DNA from: Gemmobacter sp.
GTDB lineage: Bacteria > Pseudomonadota > Alphaproteobacteria > Rhodobacterales > Rhodobacteraceae
Direction of reading: 5' to 3'
Assembly (NCBI RefSeq): GCF_034676705.1
Contig: NZ_JAUCBS010000013.1
Coordinates: 3,018,501-3,082,500 of the forward strand
DNA: 64,000 nt
The notes beneath the pieces were generated by a model. It worked only from the letters and a program-made list of their open reading frames with translations. It was not told where the DNA came from and made no database searches. A program made the translations under genes and the position numbers. Below are positions 50,004-58,552 of the stretch, piece after piece (positions within the stretch are counted from its first letter, which is position 1; the number at the start of each line of letters is the position of its first letter).

Positions 50004-50482
50004 GCCGCCTCCTGACAGGCGGGGCACAGGCCGGTGGCCTCGACGCTCAGCCGTTCGACGACAAATCCGGTATCAGCCGCCGCCAGCTGCAACGCGGCGC
50101 GCACGGTTTCGGCCGGCGCCTCGGCAATGCGGTTGCAGGCGCGGCAGATCAGAAAGGCGGGCTGGTGGTCATGCGCCGGATCCATGCAGGCGGCAAAGGC
50201 GTTCAGCAGCTGCACCCGATGCGCAAGCCCATGTTCCACAAGGAATTCCAGCGCGCGGTAGGCAACCGGCGGCTGCCGGCCATAGCCTTCGGCCGCCAGC
50301 CGGTCCAGCACGTCATAGGCGCCCATGGCCCGATGCGATTCCAGCAGGATCTCCAGCGTGCGCCGCCGCACCGGGGTCAGCCGCACGCCGCGCACCTTGG
50401 CCAGCCGCTCGGCCTCGGCCAGGGCGGCATGGGTGCAGGCATGGTGATCATGCGCCTGGAACGGCATGGCCGGATCGGTCAT
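50000..50482 (-). CDS. zur: Zinc uptake regulator Zur (Fur family)
   Basis: A 160-residue Fur-family repressor: winged helix (RGVRLTPVRRRTLEILLESHRAMGAYDVLDRLAAEGYGRQPPVAYRALEFLVEHGLAH), C-terminal dimerisation domain with ICRACNRI and a final CPAC, the usual structural zinc cysteines. An upstream ATG (complement 50501-50503) falls inside the Zur box, so the ATG complementary to 50480-50482, preceded by AGAGGGGA, is preferred. It heads the zur-znuC-znuB operon and is divergent from znuA. Confidence 0.9.
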   Translation of the reverse strand: MTDPAMPFQAHDHHACTHAALAEAERLAKVRGVRLTPVRRRTLEILLESHRAMGAYDVLDRLAAEGYGRQPPVAYRALEFLVEHGLAHRVQLLNAFAACMDPAHDHQPAFLICRACNRIAEAPAETVRAALQLAAADTGFVVERLSVEATGLCPACQEAA

Positions 50483-50501
50483 CGGGAGATCCCCTCTTGA
50501 C

Positions 50502-50518
50502 ATGTTATCTTATCACAT
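50502..50518. promoter_or_regulatory. Zur box between zur and znuA
   Basis: ATGTTATCTTATCACAT is an imperfect palindrome (ATGTnATnnnATnACAT) close to the alphaproteobacterial Zur pattern TGTTATNNNATAACA. It sits in the 78-bp divergent gap between the zur-znuCB and znuA starts, the expected place for coordinate zinc repression of both. Confidence 0.8.
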
Positions 50519-50560
50519 ACACTCATCGCGGCGAAACGGAAACCCCGACGGAGGCCCGAC

Positions 50561-51472
50561 ATGAGATTTTCCCTGGCCCTTGCGCTGGCCCTGCTGCCGG
50601 CGCCCGTGATGGCCGAAGTTCCCCGCGTTGTCACGGACATTCACCCGGTGCATTCCCTTGTCTCGCTGGTGATGGGCGATCTGGGCCAACCCGCCCTGCT
50701 GCTGGACAAGGGCGCCAACGACCATGATTTCACCCTGCGCCCCAGCCAGGCGGCGGGGCTGCAAAAGGCCGATCTGGTGGTCTGGATCGGGCCGGAACTG
50801 ACCCCCTGGCTGGATCGCGCCCTGACCGGGATCGGCGCCAGGGCAGACCGGCTGGGCCTGCTGGCCCTGCCCGGCACGGTGCAACGCGACTATGGCGCCG
50901 ACGAGGACCACGAAGACGACCACGGTGATCATTCCAGCCACGATCACGACCATACCGGCCTTGACCCCCACGCCTGGCTGGATCCGGCGAATGCTGGGGT
51001 CTGGCTGACGGCCATCGCGGCCGAACTGTCGGACCACGACCCGGCCAATGCCGCCACCTATGCCGCCAATGCCGCCGCCGCCCGCGACCGGATCGCGGCA
51101 CTGGATGCCGCGCTGGCGGCCGAACTGGCCCCGGTCAAGGACAAGCCCTTCGTGGTGTTCCACGATGCCTATGGCTATTTCGCCGGCCACTATGGCCTGA
51201 CGGTGGCGGGCAGCGTCTCGCTGGGCGATGCGGCGGCCCCCGGCGCCGCCCATGTGCAGAAAACCCGCGCCCCCCTGACCGGCGGCAAGGTTCTTTGCGC
51301 CTTTCCCGAGGCACAGCACGACCCCCGCCTGCTGACCACCCTGCTGGACGGGACCAGCGTCACGCTGGGCGGCACGCTCGATCCGTCGGGCAGCAGCCTG
51401 GAACCCGGGCCGCAGCTTTACGAAACCCTGCTGCGCGGCATGGCCGATACGCTGGCAGGCTGCCTGAACTGA
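50561..51472 (+). CDS. znuA: Zinc ABC transporter substrate-binding protein ZnuA
   Basis: A 303-residue periplasmic protein: signal peptide (RFSLALALALLPAPVMAE), metal site H in VVTDIHPVHSL, NDHDFTLRPSQ, a His/Asp-rich loop at about residues 110-130 (DHEDDHGDHSSHDHDHTG), then LDPHAWLDPANAG and VFHDAYGYFAG with further ligands. The His-rich loop marks it as a zinc rather than manganese binder. It is divergent from zur. Confidence 0.94.
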   Translation: MRFSLALALALLPAPVMAEVPRVVTDIHPVHSLVSLVMGDLGQPALLLDKGANDHDFTLRPSQAAGLQKADLVVWIGPELTPWLDRALTGIGARADRLGLLALPGTVQRDYGADEDHEDDHGDHSSHDHDHTGLDPHAWLDPANAGVWLTAIAAELSDHDPANAATYAANAAAARDRIAALDAALAAELAPVKDKPFVVFHDAYGYFAGHYGLTVAGSVSLGDAAAPGAAHVQKTRAPLTGGKVLCAFPEAQHDPRLLTTLLDGTSVTLGGTLDPSGSSLEPGPQLYETLLRGMADTLAGCLN

Positions 51473-51481
51473 CCGCCGGCC

Positions 51482-51568
51482 TGCCCCTCGCTCTGATCGA
51501 AATATCCCGGGGGGCAGGCGCAGCGGCACCACCCCGCGCCCACGGTGCCCCGGGGGGCAGGGCCCCCC
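51482..51568 (-). repeat. Dispersed hairpin + ATATTTG element, copy 4
   Basis: On the minus strand: hairpin GGGGGG-CCCTG-CCCCCC (51568-51552), about 35 bp spacer, then CCCCCCGGGATATTTCG and ATCAGAGCGAGGGG. The hairpin and ATATTT blocks match copy 3 almost base for base. It lies between the convergent znuA and acetyltransferase genes. Confidence 0.72.
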
Positions 51569-51577
51569 GCCGCGCCC

Positions 51578-52063
51578 CTAGCCCGGATCCCGCCGATGGT
51601 GCAGCCGGTCCACCGGCCGGCCATCGCCCAGCGGCACCGCCGGGCTGATGCCATATTGCACGAACCCCATCTTGCGATAGAACGCCAGCCCCCCGGCATT
51701 GTCCGCCCGGATCGTCGCGTTGATCGCGTCCAGCCCCGCCGCCCGCGCGGCGGCCAGCGTGGCGCCCATCAGCGCGCTGCCCGCGCCCGGCACCTTGCCG
51801 TCCTGCCGGGTAAAGGTGGCAATGTCGGCCCAGCCCGGCGGCAGCCCGTCATGCTGCCCCAGCGACTGGAACCCCAACACCTGCCCGCCCGCCTCGGCCA
51901 CCTGGCACGAGATCACCCCGGGGCCGTCGATGTAATGCCCCGCCAGATCCGCCGGCGTGAACGGCACCTCATGCGCCGTGGTGCCGCCCCGCGCGATGAT
52001 CGCGTTGAGAATCGCGGCCAGCGCCTCTGCATCCGCCACCCGGCCCGGGCGCACCACCAGCAT
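51578..52063 (-). CDS. GNAT-family N-acetyltransferase
   Basis: A 161-residue single-domain acetyltransferase: LVVRPGRVADAEALAAILNAIIARGGTTAHEVPFTPADL at the start, motif A PGAGSALMGATLAAARAAGL, and LAFYRKMGFVQYG in motif B. The substrate cannot be stated. The ATG shares its bases with the stop of the upstream DUF1772 gene (TGATG), so the two are coupled. Confidence 0.85.
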   Translation of the reverse strand: MLVVRPGRVADAEALAAILNAIIARGGTTAHEVPFTPADLAGHYIDGPGVISCQVAEAGGQVLGFQSLGQHDGLPPGWADIATFTRQDGKVPGAGSALMGATLAAARAAGLDAINATIRADNAGGLAFYRKMGFVQYGISPAVPLGDGRPVDRLHHRRDPG

Positions 52064-52575
52064 CAGAACGCCCGCCGCCGTTCCGGCCGCATCAGCAGGC
52101 CGAACCCGATCACCGCCAGCGCCAGCGCCAGCCCCGAGGCAACGGTGCGGATCAGGTTGTAATCCTGCCAGCGCGGCGAATACTCCTGCCACACCAGGCG
52201 CGCTGCCTCGATATCCTCGGGCACCGGGGTTGCCGCCAGCACCTCGTTCATCGGCACGTTGACCTGCAAGGTCACCAGCAGCGCCGCCGCCGCATAGACC
52301 GCCGCCGCCAGCCCCAGGAACATTCCCGCCCCGCGCCCGACCCGCGCGGCAAGCAGCGCCGCTAGCGCCAGCACCGCCGGCGTGCCAAAGAACGCCGGCG
52401 CAAAGGCGGCGTTGCGCACGCTGGCATTCATCGCCTGCATGGCGGAAATCGCCACCCGCGGATCGGCCGCATCCAGCCCCCACATGGTCGAACACAGCCA
52501 GGCGTAAAAGAACCCGAAGATGGCACCCGCGAACAGGACGCCAAGGAACGCGGTGACAATCGCAAGGGGGCGCAT
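52063..52575 (-). CDS. DUF1772-family membrane protein
   Basis: A 170-residue protein with four hydrophobic helices; DUF1772 (anthrone-oxygenase-like) features are the N-terminal GFFYAWLCSTMWGLD and VNVPMNEVLAATPVPEDIEAARLVWQEYSPRWQDYNLIRT near the third loop. The ATG complementary to 52573-52575 has GGAGGTGTCG in front and is preferred over one 7 codons upstream. Function is unknown; it is coupled to the acetyltransferase gene. Confidence 0.82.
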   Translation of the reverse strand: MRPLAIVTAFLGVLFAGAIFGFFYAWLCSTMWGLDAADPRVAISAMQAMNASVRNAAFAPAFFGTPAVLALAALLAARVGRGAGMFLGLAAAVYAAAALLVTLQVNVPMNEVLAATPVPEDIEAARLVWQEYSPRWQDYNLIRTVASGLALALAVIGFGLLMRPERRRAF

Positions 52576-52636
52576 CGACACCTCCGTCATGAGCATTTCA
52601 GGACCAACGCGGGACAGCCCCGCTTCCGTCGCGGCG

Positions 52637-52951
52637 TCAGGCGAGTTTCAGCGCCACGATCCCCGCGACGATGAGGCCAATGCCCGCCAGCCGCAACGGG
52701 GTTGCCCCCTCGCCCAGCAGGATCATGCCGAAGACCGCCACCCCCAGCGCGCCGATGCCGGTCCAGACGGCATAGGCGGTGCCCGCAGGCAGCGACTTCA
52801 TGGCATGCGACAACAGCCAGAAACTCGCCGCCGCGCCCACCAGCGTAATCACCGAAGGCCACAGCCGTGTGAATCCTTCGGAATATTTCAACCCCAGCGC
52901 CCAGACCACCTCCAGAACGCCGGCAATCGCCAGAATGCCCCAGGGGCCCAT
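52637..52951 (-). CDS. SMR-family exporter, Gdx/SugE type
   Basis: A 104-residue protein with four membrane helices. The sequence closely follows E. coli SugE (Gdx), the guanidinium exporter: GVLEVVWALGLKYSEGFTRLWPSVIT with the central E14, and AMKSLPAGTAYAVWTGIGALG. Guanidinium/proton exchange in the inner membrane is the expected role. It begins 2 bp before the accA stop, and no guanidine riboswitch is possible in that position. Confidence 0.9.
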   Translation of the reverse strand: MGPWGILAIAGVLEVVWALGLKYSEGFTRLWPSVITLVGAAASFWLLSHAMKSLPAGTAYAVWTGIGALGVAVFGMILLGEGATPLRLAGIGLIVAGIVALKLA

Positions 52952-52952
52952 C

Positions 52953-53912
52953 TCAGGCCGCCAGCCCCTTGGTGCCCATGTCGAGGAACTTCTGCCGGCG
53001 GTCCTTGACCAGCCAGTCGGGCTTCTTGCCGCTCAGGTCCTTCAGCATCAGCTCGATCGCCTTGCCGACCGATTCGATGGCCGCCGCCCGGTCGCGCTGC
53101 GCGCCGCCCAGCGGTTCCTTGACGATGCGGTCGATCACGCCCAGCTTCAGCAGATCCTGCGCCGTCAGGCGCAGCGCCTCGGCCGCCTCGCGGGCGCGCT
53201 CGGCATCCTTCCACAGGATGCTGGCACAGCCTTCCGGCGTGATCACCGAATAGACCGAATGTTCCAGCATGGCGACGCGGTTCGCCGTGGCCAGCGCCAC
53301 CGCCCCGCCCGACCCGCCTTCGCCGATGATCATCGAAATCAGCGGCACGCCGATTTCCAGGCATTTCTGGGTCGACCGCGCAATCGCCTCGGCCTGACCG
53401 CGTTCCTCGGCCCCCTTGCCGGGATAGGCGCCGGGGGTATCCACCAACGTGATCACCGGCAGGCCAAAGCGGCTGGCCATTTCCATCAGCCGGATCGCCT
53501 TGCGATAGCCTTCGGGCCGCGCCATGCCGAAATTCCGCTCGATCCGGCTTTTGGTATCATGGCCCTTTTCCTGCCCGATCACCATGACCGGCCGGTCGTT
53601 GAACCGCGCAAGCCCGCCCATGACGGCATGGTCATCGGCAAAGTTGCGGTCGCCGGCCAGGGGGGTGTATTCGGTGAACAGCGCCTCGATGTAATCGCGG
53701 CAATGCGGGCGGTCGGGGTGGCGGGCCACCTGTGTCTTCCGCCAGGGCGCCAGATCCTTGTACAGGTCTTTCAGCAGCGCCTCGGCCTTGCGGTCCAGCG
53801 CCTCGGCCTCCTTGGACACATCCATCTCGGAATTCGACCTGGCCATGGCGCGCAGTTCCTCGGCCTTGCCTTCGATCTCGGCCAGCGGCTTTTCGAATTC
53901 CAGATACTGCAT
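52953..53912 (-). CDS. accA: Acetyl-CoA carboxylase carboxyltransferase subunit alpha
   Basis: A 319-residue enzyme of normal length. Coiled N-terminal part (YLEFEKPLAEIEGKAEELRAMA), then the crotonase-like domain with RHPDRPHCRDYIEALF, GQEKGHDTKSRIERNFGM, VDTPGAYPGKGAEERGQAEAIARS and GEGGSGGAVALA (oxyanion hole). It transfers CO2 from carboxybiotin to acetyl-CoA with AccD in fatty-acid synthesis. The SMR gene is directly downstream. Confidence 0.97.
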   Translation of the reverse strand: MQYLEFEKPLAEIEGKAEELRAMARSNSEMDVSKEAEALDRKAEALLKDLYKDLAPWRKTQVARHPDRPHCRDYIEALFTEYTPLAGDRNFADDHAVMGGLARFNDRPVMVIGQEKGHDTKSRIERNFGMARPEGYRKAIRLMEMASRFGLPVITLVDTPGAYPGKGAEERGQAEAIARSTQKCLEIGVPLISMIIGEGGSGGAVALATANRVAMLEHSVYSVITPEGCASILWKDAERAREAAEALRLTAQDLLKLGVIDRIVKEPLGGAQRDRAAAIESVGKAIELMLKDLSGKKPDWLVKDRRQKFLDMGTKGLAA

Positions 53913-54047
53913 CGCATTCTCCCCAAGGGTCGCTGCCTATATGGCCAAGACAGCGCCGCGATGCAACCGCAGCGGCGTTGCGCGGCCCCGGCAAAGGCGT
54001 ATGATCGCGCGAACGCGCCCGAACACCCCTTGCAAGGAGGACGGCAC

Positions 54048-54515
54048 ATGTATCCCGTGACCATCGAAACCCTGCCGGACCGCGACTGTGCGGCGCTGCT
54101 GCACACCGGGCCCTACGACCGCATCGGCGAAACCTTCGGGCGGCTGGCGGCCACCCTGGGCCAGGCCGGGCTGATGTGGAAACTGCGCGGCGCGCCGCTT
54201 GCGCTCTATCTCGACGATCCGGCCATGGTGGCCCCCGAGGCCCTGCGCGCGCAGGCCGCCTTCCCGATCGCCGCCGGCACCGCGCTGCCGCCCGGGCTGA
54301 CGGCGGTGCGGCTGGCAGGCGGGCGCCACGCGGTGCTGACCCACACCGGCCCCTACAGCGGGCTGGGCGCCGCCTGGGGCTGGCTCTACAACGACTGGCT
54401 CCCGCGCTCGGGCGAGCGGCATGCCGACCGCCCGCCGTTCGAGTGCTACCCCGACGATCCTGCGAAGGTGCCCGAGGACCGGCGGCGCGCGCAGATCTGC
54501 CTGCCGCTCGCCTGA
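54048..54515 (+). CDS. GyrI-like small-molecule-binding protein
   Basis: A 155-residue protein with two copies of the SHS2-like GyrI-type fold (VTIETLPDRDCAALLHTGPYDRIGETFGRLAATLGQAGL and VRLAGGRHAVLTHTGPYSGLGAAWGWLYNDWLPRSG), followed by the family's FECYPDDPAKVPEDRRRAQICLPL ending. AAGGAGGA precedes the ATG. Members bind hydrophobic drugs or inhibit gyrase; no DNA-binding domain is attached here. Confidence 0.85.
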   Translation: MYPVTIETLPDRDCAALLHTGPYDRIGETFGRLAATLGQAGLMWKLRGAPLALYLDDPAMVAPEALRAQAAFPIAAGTALPPGLTAVRLAGGRHAVLTHTGPYSGLGAAWGWLYNDWLPRSGERHADRPPFECYPDDPAKVPEDRRRAQICLPLA

Positions 54516-54517
54516 GG

Positions 54518-55549
54518 TCAGGCCAGCAACTCGTTGACCATCGGGATCACGCGGCGGCCGTAGAGTTCTATGCAGCGCATCAGATCGGCATGTGGCACCG
54601 GGCCGCTGGCATATTTCATGTCGAACCGCTGCACCCCCAGCGCCTTGACCGCCGCGGCGATCTTGCGCGCCACCGTCTCGGGCGACCCGACATAGAGCGA
54701 GCCATGTTCCACCTCTTGCAGGAAATGCGCCTTGGTGGTGGGCGGCCAGCCGCGTTCGGCCCCGATGCGGCCGAAATTCTCGCGGTAGGCGGGCCACAGG
54801 ATCTCGCGCGCCTGCTCGTCGGTCTCGGCCACGAAGCCGGGGGAATGGATACCCACGGGGCGCACCGGATTGCCGATCTGGGCGCAGGCACGCTTGTAGA
54901 GGTCGACATAGGGCACGAAGCGGCGCGGGTCGCCGCCGATGATCGCCAGCATCAGCTGCAAATCCTGCCGCACGACCCGCACGACCGATTCCGGGCTGCC
55001 GCCGACGCCGACCCAGACCGTCATCCCCTGGGGCCCCAGCGGCGGATAGACCCGCTGGTCCTGCAACGCCGGGCGGTGCTGGCCCTGCCAGGTCAGCGTG
55101 CCATCGCGCACCAGCCGGGCGAAGATGTCGAGCTTTTCCTCGAACAGCACGTCGTAGTTCTGCATATCGTGCCCGAACAGCGGATAGCTTTCGGTAAAGC
55201 TGCCCCGGCCCAGGATCGGTTCGGCCCGCCCGCCCGACAGCGCGTTCAGGGTGGAAAACCGCTGGAACACCCGGATCGGATCGTCGGTGGACAGCACGGT
55301 CACAGCCGTGCCCAGCCGGATGCGGCTGGTCTTGCCGGCAATGGTGGCCAGCACCATTTCGGGGGCGGAAATCGCGAAATCGGGGCGGTGATGTTCGCCA
55401 AGGCCGATGAAATGGATGCCCAGGTCGTCGGCCAGCACCGCCTGATCCACCACGTCGCGCAGCACCTGGTCCATCGGCAGGTCTTGCCCGTCGGGCCCCT
55501 TTGTCACATCGCCAAAGGTATCGAGACCCAGTTCCACCATCGCCGTCAT
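54518..55549 (-). CDS. LLM-class flavin-dependent oxidoreductase
   Basis: A 343-residue bacterial luciferase-like monooxygenase: LDTFGDV, DLGIHFIGLGEHHRPDFAISAPEMVLATIAGKTSRIRLGTAVTVLSTDDPIRVFQRFSTLNALSGGRAEPILGRG split across 40-115, and VGSPETVARKIAAAVKALGV near the end. It needs reduced flavin from a separate reductase. The substrate is not known; the family includes alkane and sulfonate monooxygenases. Convergent with the GyrI-like gene. Confidence 0.88.
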   Translation of the reverse strand: MTAMVELGLDTFGDVTKGPDGQDLPMDQVLRDVVDQAVLADDLGIHFIGLGEHHRPDFAISAPEMVLATIAGKTSRIRLGTAVTVLSTDDPIRVFQRFSTLNALSGGRAEPILGRGSFTESYPLFGHDMQNYDVLFEEKLDIFARLVRDGTLTWQGQHRPALQDQRVYPPLGPQGMTVWVGVGGSPESVVRVVRQDLQLMLAIIGGDPRRFVPYVDLYKRACAQIGNPVRPVGIHSPGFVAETDEQAREILWPAYRENFGRIGAERGWPPTTKAHFLQEVEHGSLYVGSPETVARKIAAAVKALGVQRFDMKYASGPVPHADLMRCIELYGRRVIPMVNELLA

Positions 55550-55647
55550 CGCGCATCTCCTGCCGGTTGCCGAAGGGAAACCTAGTCGCTGTGGGGCCTG
55601 TGCGCAAAGGCACGGCAGCGCACAGGGTTCTGTTCAGGCGCGCAGGG

Positions 55648-55983
55648 TCAGTCCGACAGACCCGGTTCGTCCAGCAGGGTGCGCCCCGCGCGGCTTTCGA
55701 TCTCGATCAGCCACAGGTCGGGGTCGCGGGCGCGCTGGCGGGCCAGGGCGGCATCCACCTCGGCCTCGGGACCGTCGGCCAGCATCACCCAGGCGCGGGC
55801 GCCGGTCGTCAGGTCAAAGCTGCGCTGCCAGGCGGCCGCGGTGCCATCCAGCCGCGCGCATTTCACGATCACCGCCCCGGCGGTCGCATCGCCCCTGGCG
55901 GTGACATAGGCGGGAATATCGGCCAGCCCCAGCCGCGCCAGATAGGCGCGGATCCAGAAATCGGCGGTCAGGCGGGGGGTCAT
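55648..55983 (-). CDS. DUF1491 family protein
   Basis: A 111-residue protein with the DUF1491 pattern: TADFWIRAYLARLGLADIPAYVTARGDATAGAVIVKCARLDGTAAAWQR, then DPDLWLIEIESRAGRTLLDEPG at the end. This family is nearly limited to alphaproteobacteria; function unknown. No signal peptide. It lies upstream of the dispersed repeat and era. Confidence 0.85.
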   Translation of the reverse strand: MTPRLTADFWIRAYLARLGLADIPAYVTARGDATAGAVIVKCARLDGTAAAWQRSFDLTTGARAWVMLADGPEAEVDAALARQRARDPDLWLIEIESRAGRTLLDEPGLSD

Positions 55984-56020
55984 GCGCCCCCCTGCCGGCG
56001 GGGCGCGGGGTGGACAGCGC

Positions 56021-56070
56021 CGGGGGCCCTGCCCCCGGACCCCCGGGGTATTTGAGGCAAGATGAAAGAG
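56021..56070 (+). repeat. Dispersed hairpin + ATATTTG element, copy 5
   Basis: Hairpin CGGGGGC/GCCCCCG (56021-56037) directly followed by GACCCCCGGGGTATTTGAGG and CAAGATGAAAGAGG (to 56070). It has the shortest spacer of the five copies. It lies between the DUF1491 start and the era stop. Confidence 0.7.
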
Positions 56071-56088
56071 GCGACGGATCGCGGCGGC

Positions 56089-57033
56089 TTAATCGCCATC
56101 GCGGAAGTCGAGGCCCATCTCGGTGTAGCGTTCCTTTTCGTCCAGCCAGTCGGGGCGGACCTTGACGGTCAGGAACAGATGGACCGGACGGCCGAGGAAT
56201 TCGGTCAGTTCCTGGCGCGAGGCGGTGGAGACCGCCTTGATCGTGGCCCCCTTGGCGCCCAGCAGGATGCCCTTGTGGCCATCGCGAGCGACATAGACGA
56301 TCTGGTCGATGCGGGTGGAGCCATCGGGGCGGTCTTCCCACTTTTCGGTTTCCACCGTCAGCTGGTAGGGAAGTTCCTCGTGCAGGCGCAGGGTCAGCTT
56401 TTCGCGGGTGATCTCGGCCGCGATCATCCGCATCGGCAGGTCGGCGATCTGGTCTTCGGGATAGAGCCAGGGATGTTCGGGCAGTTCGGCCGCCAACCAG
56501 TCGCGCAAGGACTCGACCCCGTAGCCGCGTTCGGCCGAGATCATGAAGGTGCGCACGAAAGGATAGGCGGTGTTCAGTTCCTCGGTCAGGGCCAGCAGGG
56601 TTTCGGCCTTGACCCGGTCGATCTTGTTGATCGCCAGCGCGACGGGGGTGGATTGCGGCAGGCGGTCCTTGATGGTGTCGATGATGGCCTTGGCGCCTTC
56701 GGTCAGGCCGCGATGCGCCTCGATCAGCAGCACGACGATATCGGCATCGGCCGCGCCGCCCCAGGCGGCGGCGACCATGGCGCGGTCCAGCCGGCGGCGC
56801 GGACGAAAGAGGCCCGGGGTATCGACGAACACGATCTGGGCCTGCCCCGCCATCGCCACGCCGCGGATGCGGGTGCGGGTGGTCTGCACCTTGTGCGTCA
56901 CGATCGAGACCTTGGCCCCCACCATGCGGTTGAGCAGCGTGGACTTGCCGGCATTGGGTTCGCCGATCAGGGCGACAAAGCCGGCGCGTTGCGGGCCTTG
57001 CGGTTCCGGCGGGAGTTGCGGTTCTTCGGTCAT
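56089..57033 (-). CDS. era: GTPase Era
   Basis: A 314-residue GTPase needed for 16S rRNA maturation and 30S assembly. G1 GEPNAGKSTLLN, switch region TTRTRIRGVAM, G3 DTPGLFRPR, G4 NKIDRV, and a KH domain (about 215-300) with VYVARDGHKGILLGAKGATIKAV that binds 16S rRNA. Its start overlaps the rnc stop by 4 bp, so rnc-era is a coupled pair. Confidence 0.97.
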   Translation of the reverse strand: MTEEPQLPPEPQGPQRAGFVALIGEPNAGKSTLLNRMVGAKVSIVTHKVQTTRTRIRGVAMAGQAQIVFVDTPGLFRPRRRLDRAMVAAAWGGAADADIVVLLIEAHRGLTEGAKAIIDTIKDRLPQSTPVALAINKIDRVKAETLLALTEELNTAYPFVRTFMISAERGYGVESLRDWLAAELPEHPWLYPEDQIADLPMRMIAAEITREKLTLRLHEELPYQLTVETEKWEDRPDGSTRIDQIVYVARDGHKGILLGAKGATIKAVSTASRQELTEFLGRPVHLFLTVKVRPDWLDEKERYTEMGLDFRDGD

Positions 57034-57716
57034 GGCTGGGACTCCAGTCGCGCAAGCAGCGCGCGGGCGGCGGCCTGTTCGGCCTGGCGTTTCGATCCGG
57101 CGGTTGCCTGTTCAGTCTCGCCTGTCGAGAGCCGCACGGCAATGGTGAAGACGGGTTGGTGCGGCGGGCCGTCGCGGGAGATCTCGTCATAGCCGGGCGG
57201 CGGCAGGCCGCGGGCCTGCGCCCATTCCTGCAAGGCGGTCTTGGGATCGCGGGCATCGGCCTTGACCCGGCCCACCCGGTCGCCCCACAGCCGCAGGACC
57301 AGCGCCTTGGCCACCTCGAACCCGGCATCGCGGTAGACGGCGGCGATCAGCGCCTCCATCGCGTCGGCCAAGAGCGCCTCCTTGCGGCGGCCGCCCGACA
57401 GCATTTCCGACCGGCCCAGCCGCAGCACATCGCCCAGGCCCAGGTCGCGCGCCACCTCGGCGCAGGTTTCCTTGCGCACAAGGGCGTTGAAGCGCGGCGC
57501 CAGCTGGCCTTCGGAGGCGGCCTTGTCGGCCATCAGCAGCGCCTCGGACATCACGAGGCCCAGAACGCGGTCGCCCAGAAACTCCAGCCGCTGGTTGTCG
57601 GGGCGGGCGGGCGTGGCGATGGACGGGTGGGTCAGCGCGCGCAGCAGCAGTTCGGGCCGGCGGAAGCTGTGCCCCAGCCGGGCCGAAAATTCCTGGAGAT
57701 CGGCCGACAGTTTCAC
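57030..57716 (-). CDS. rnc: Ribonuclease III
   Basis: A 228-residue double-strand RNase. The catalytic domain holds NQRLEFLGDRVLGLV (signature) and the later EALIAAVYRDAG; a dsRNA-binding domain runs from about 155 (DPKTALQEWAQARGLPPPGY...GSKRQAEQAAARALL). It processes rRNA and structured mRNAs. The ATG overlaps the lepB stop. Confidence 0.97.
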   Translation of the reverse strand: MKLSADLQEFSARLGHSFRRPELLLRALTHPSIATPARPDNQRLEFLGDRVLGLVMSEALLMADKAASEGQLAPRFNALVRKETCAEVARDLGLGDVLRLGRSEMLSGGRRKEALLADAMEALIAAVYRDAGFEVAKALVLRLWGDRVGRVKADARDPKTALQEWAQARGLPPPGYDEISRDGPPHQPVFTIAVRLSTGETEQATAGSKRQAEQAAARALLARLESQP

Positions 57717-58501
57717 TCGACCGCCTTGAAGAAGCGGTCGGACCGCCAGGTCCAGACATAGAACAGCGACCGGCCGGCGGAGGAGAACATGATGCGGTCG
57801 GCGCGGCCGATCAGGTAGTCGGCCGGCACGAAGCCCACGCCGCCAACGGCGCGGCTGAACCGGCTGTCCTGGCTGTTGTCGCGGTTGTCGCCCATGAAGA
57901 AGTAGTGCCCGGCAGGCACGGTGAACACCGGGGTATCATCGCCAAAGCCGCCGCTGGTGATGTTCAACACATCATGGGTGCGCCCGCCCGGCAGGGTTTC
58001 GGTGGTGCGCGACTTGGCGCAGATGCCGCCCTGCCCCACGGGGGCGTTTTCACAGCGCGGCTCGTGGCCCATCGGGCCCTGGGGTTCGTAGACCTCTTCG
58101 AACACGCCGGCGGGGGTCTGGGGCACCTCGGCGCCGTTCAGATACAGGATGCCGCCCTTCATCTGCACGGTATCGCCCGGCAGGCCGATCAGCCGCTTGA
58201 TGAAATCCGATCCGTTGACCGGGTGGCGGAACACCACCACATCGCCGCGTTCAGGATCCGTGGCGAAGATGCGCCCTTCGAACGGGCACAGGCCCAGCGG
58301 GCAGGAATAGCGCGAATAGCCATAGGCCATCTTGTTGACGAACAGGAAGTCGCCGATCAGCAGCGTGTCCTTCATGCTGCCCGAAGGGATCCAGAAGGGC
58401 TGGAAGAACAGCGTGCGGAACACCACGGCAATCGCCACCGCATAGACCACGGTCTTGACCGTTTCCCAGATGCCGTCCTTCTTTTGCGCCTTGCTTGCCA
58501 T
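57713..58501 (-). CDS. lepB: Signal peptidase I LepB
   Basis: A 262-residue membrane peptidase. One N-terminal transmembrane helix (VKTVVYAVAIAVVFRTLFF), catalytic Ser in SGSMKDTLLIGDFLFVNK, catalytic Lys in DFIKRLIGLPGD, and box E GHYFFMGDNRDNSQDSR. It cleaves signal peptides on the periplasmic face. Insert cysteines (SCPLGLC and CENAPVGQGGIC) occur in the large periplasmic domain. Coupled with rnc. Confidence 0.96.
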   Translation of the reverse strand: MASKAQKKDGIWETVKTVVYAVAIAVVFRTLFFQPFWIPSGSMKDTLLIGDFLFVNKMAYGYSRYSCPLGLCPFEGRIFATDPERGDVVVFRHPVNGSDFIKRLIGLPGDTVQMKGGILYLNGAEVPQTPAGVFEEVYEPQGPMGHEPRCENAPVGQGGICAKSRTTETLPGGRTHDVLNITSGGFGDDTPVFTVPAGHYFFMGDNRDNSQDSRFSRAVGGVGFVPADYLIGRADRIMFSSAGRSLFYVWTWRSDRFFKAVE

Positions 58502-58552
58502 GTCGGGCCTTTCTTCTTGACCGGGGCTACATGCGCGCCGTCTGCGGGGCTG

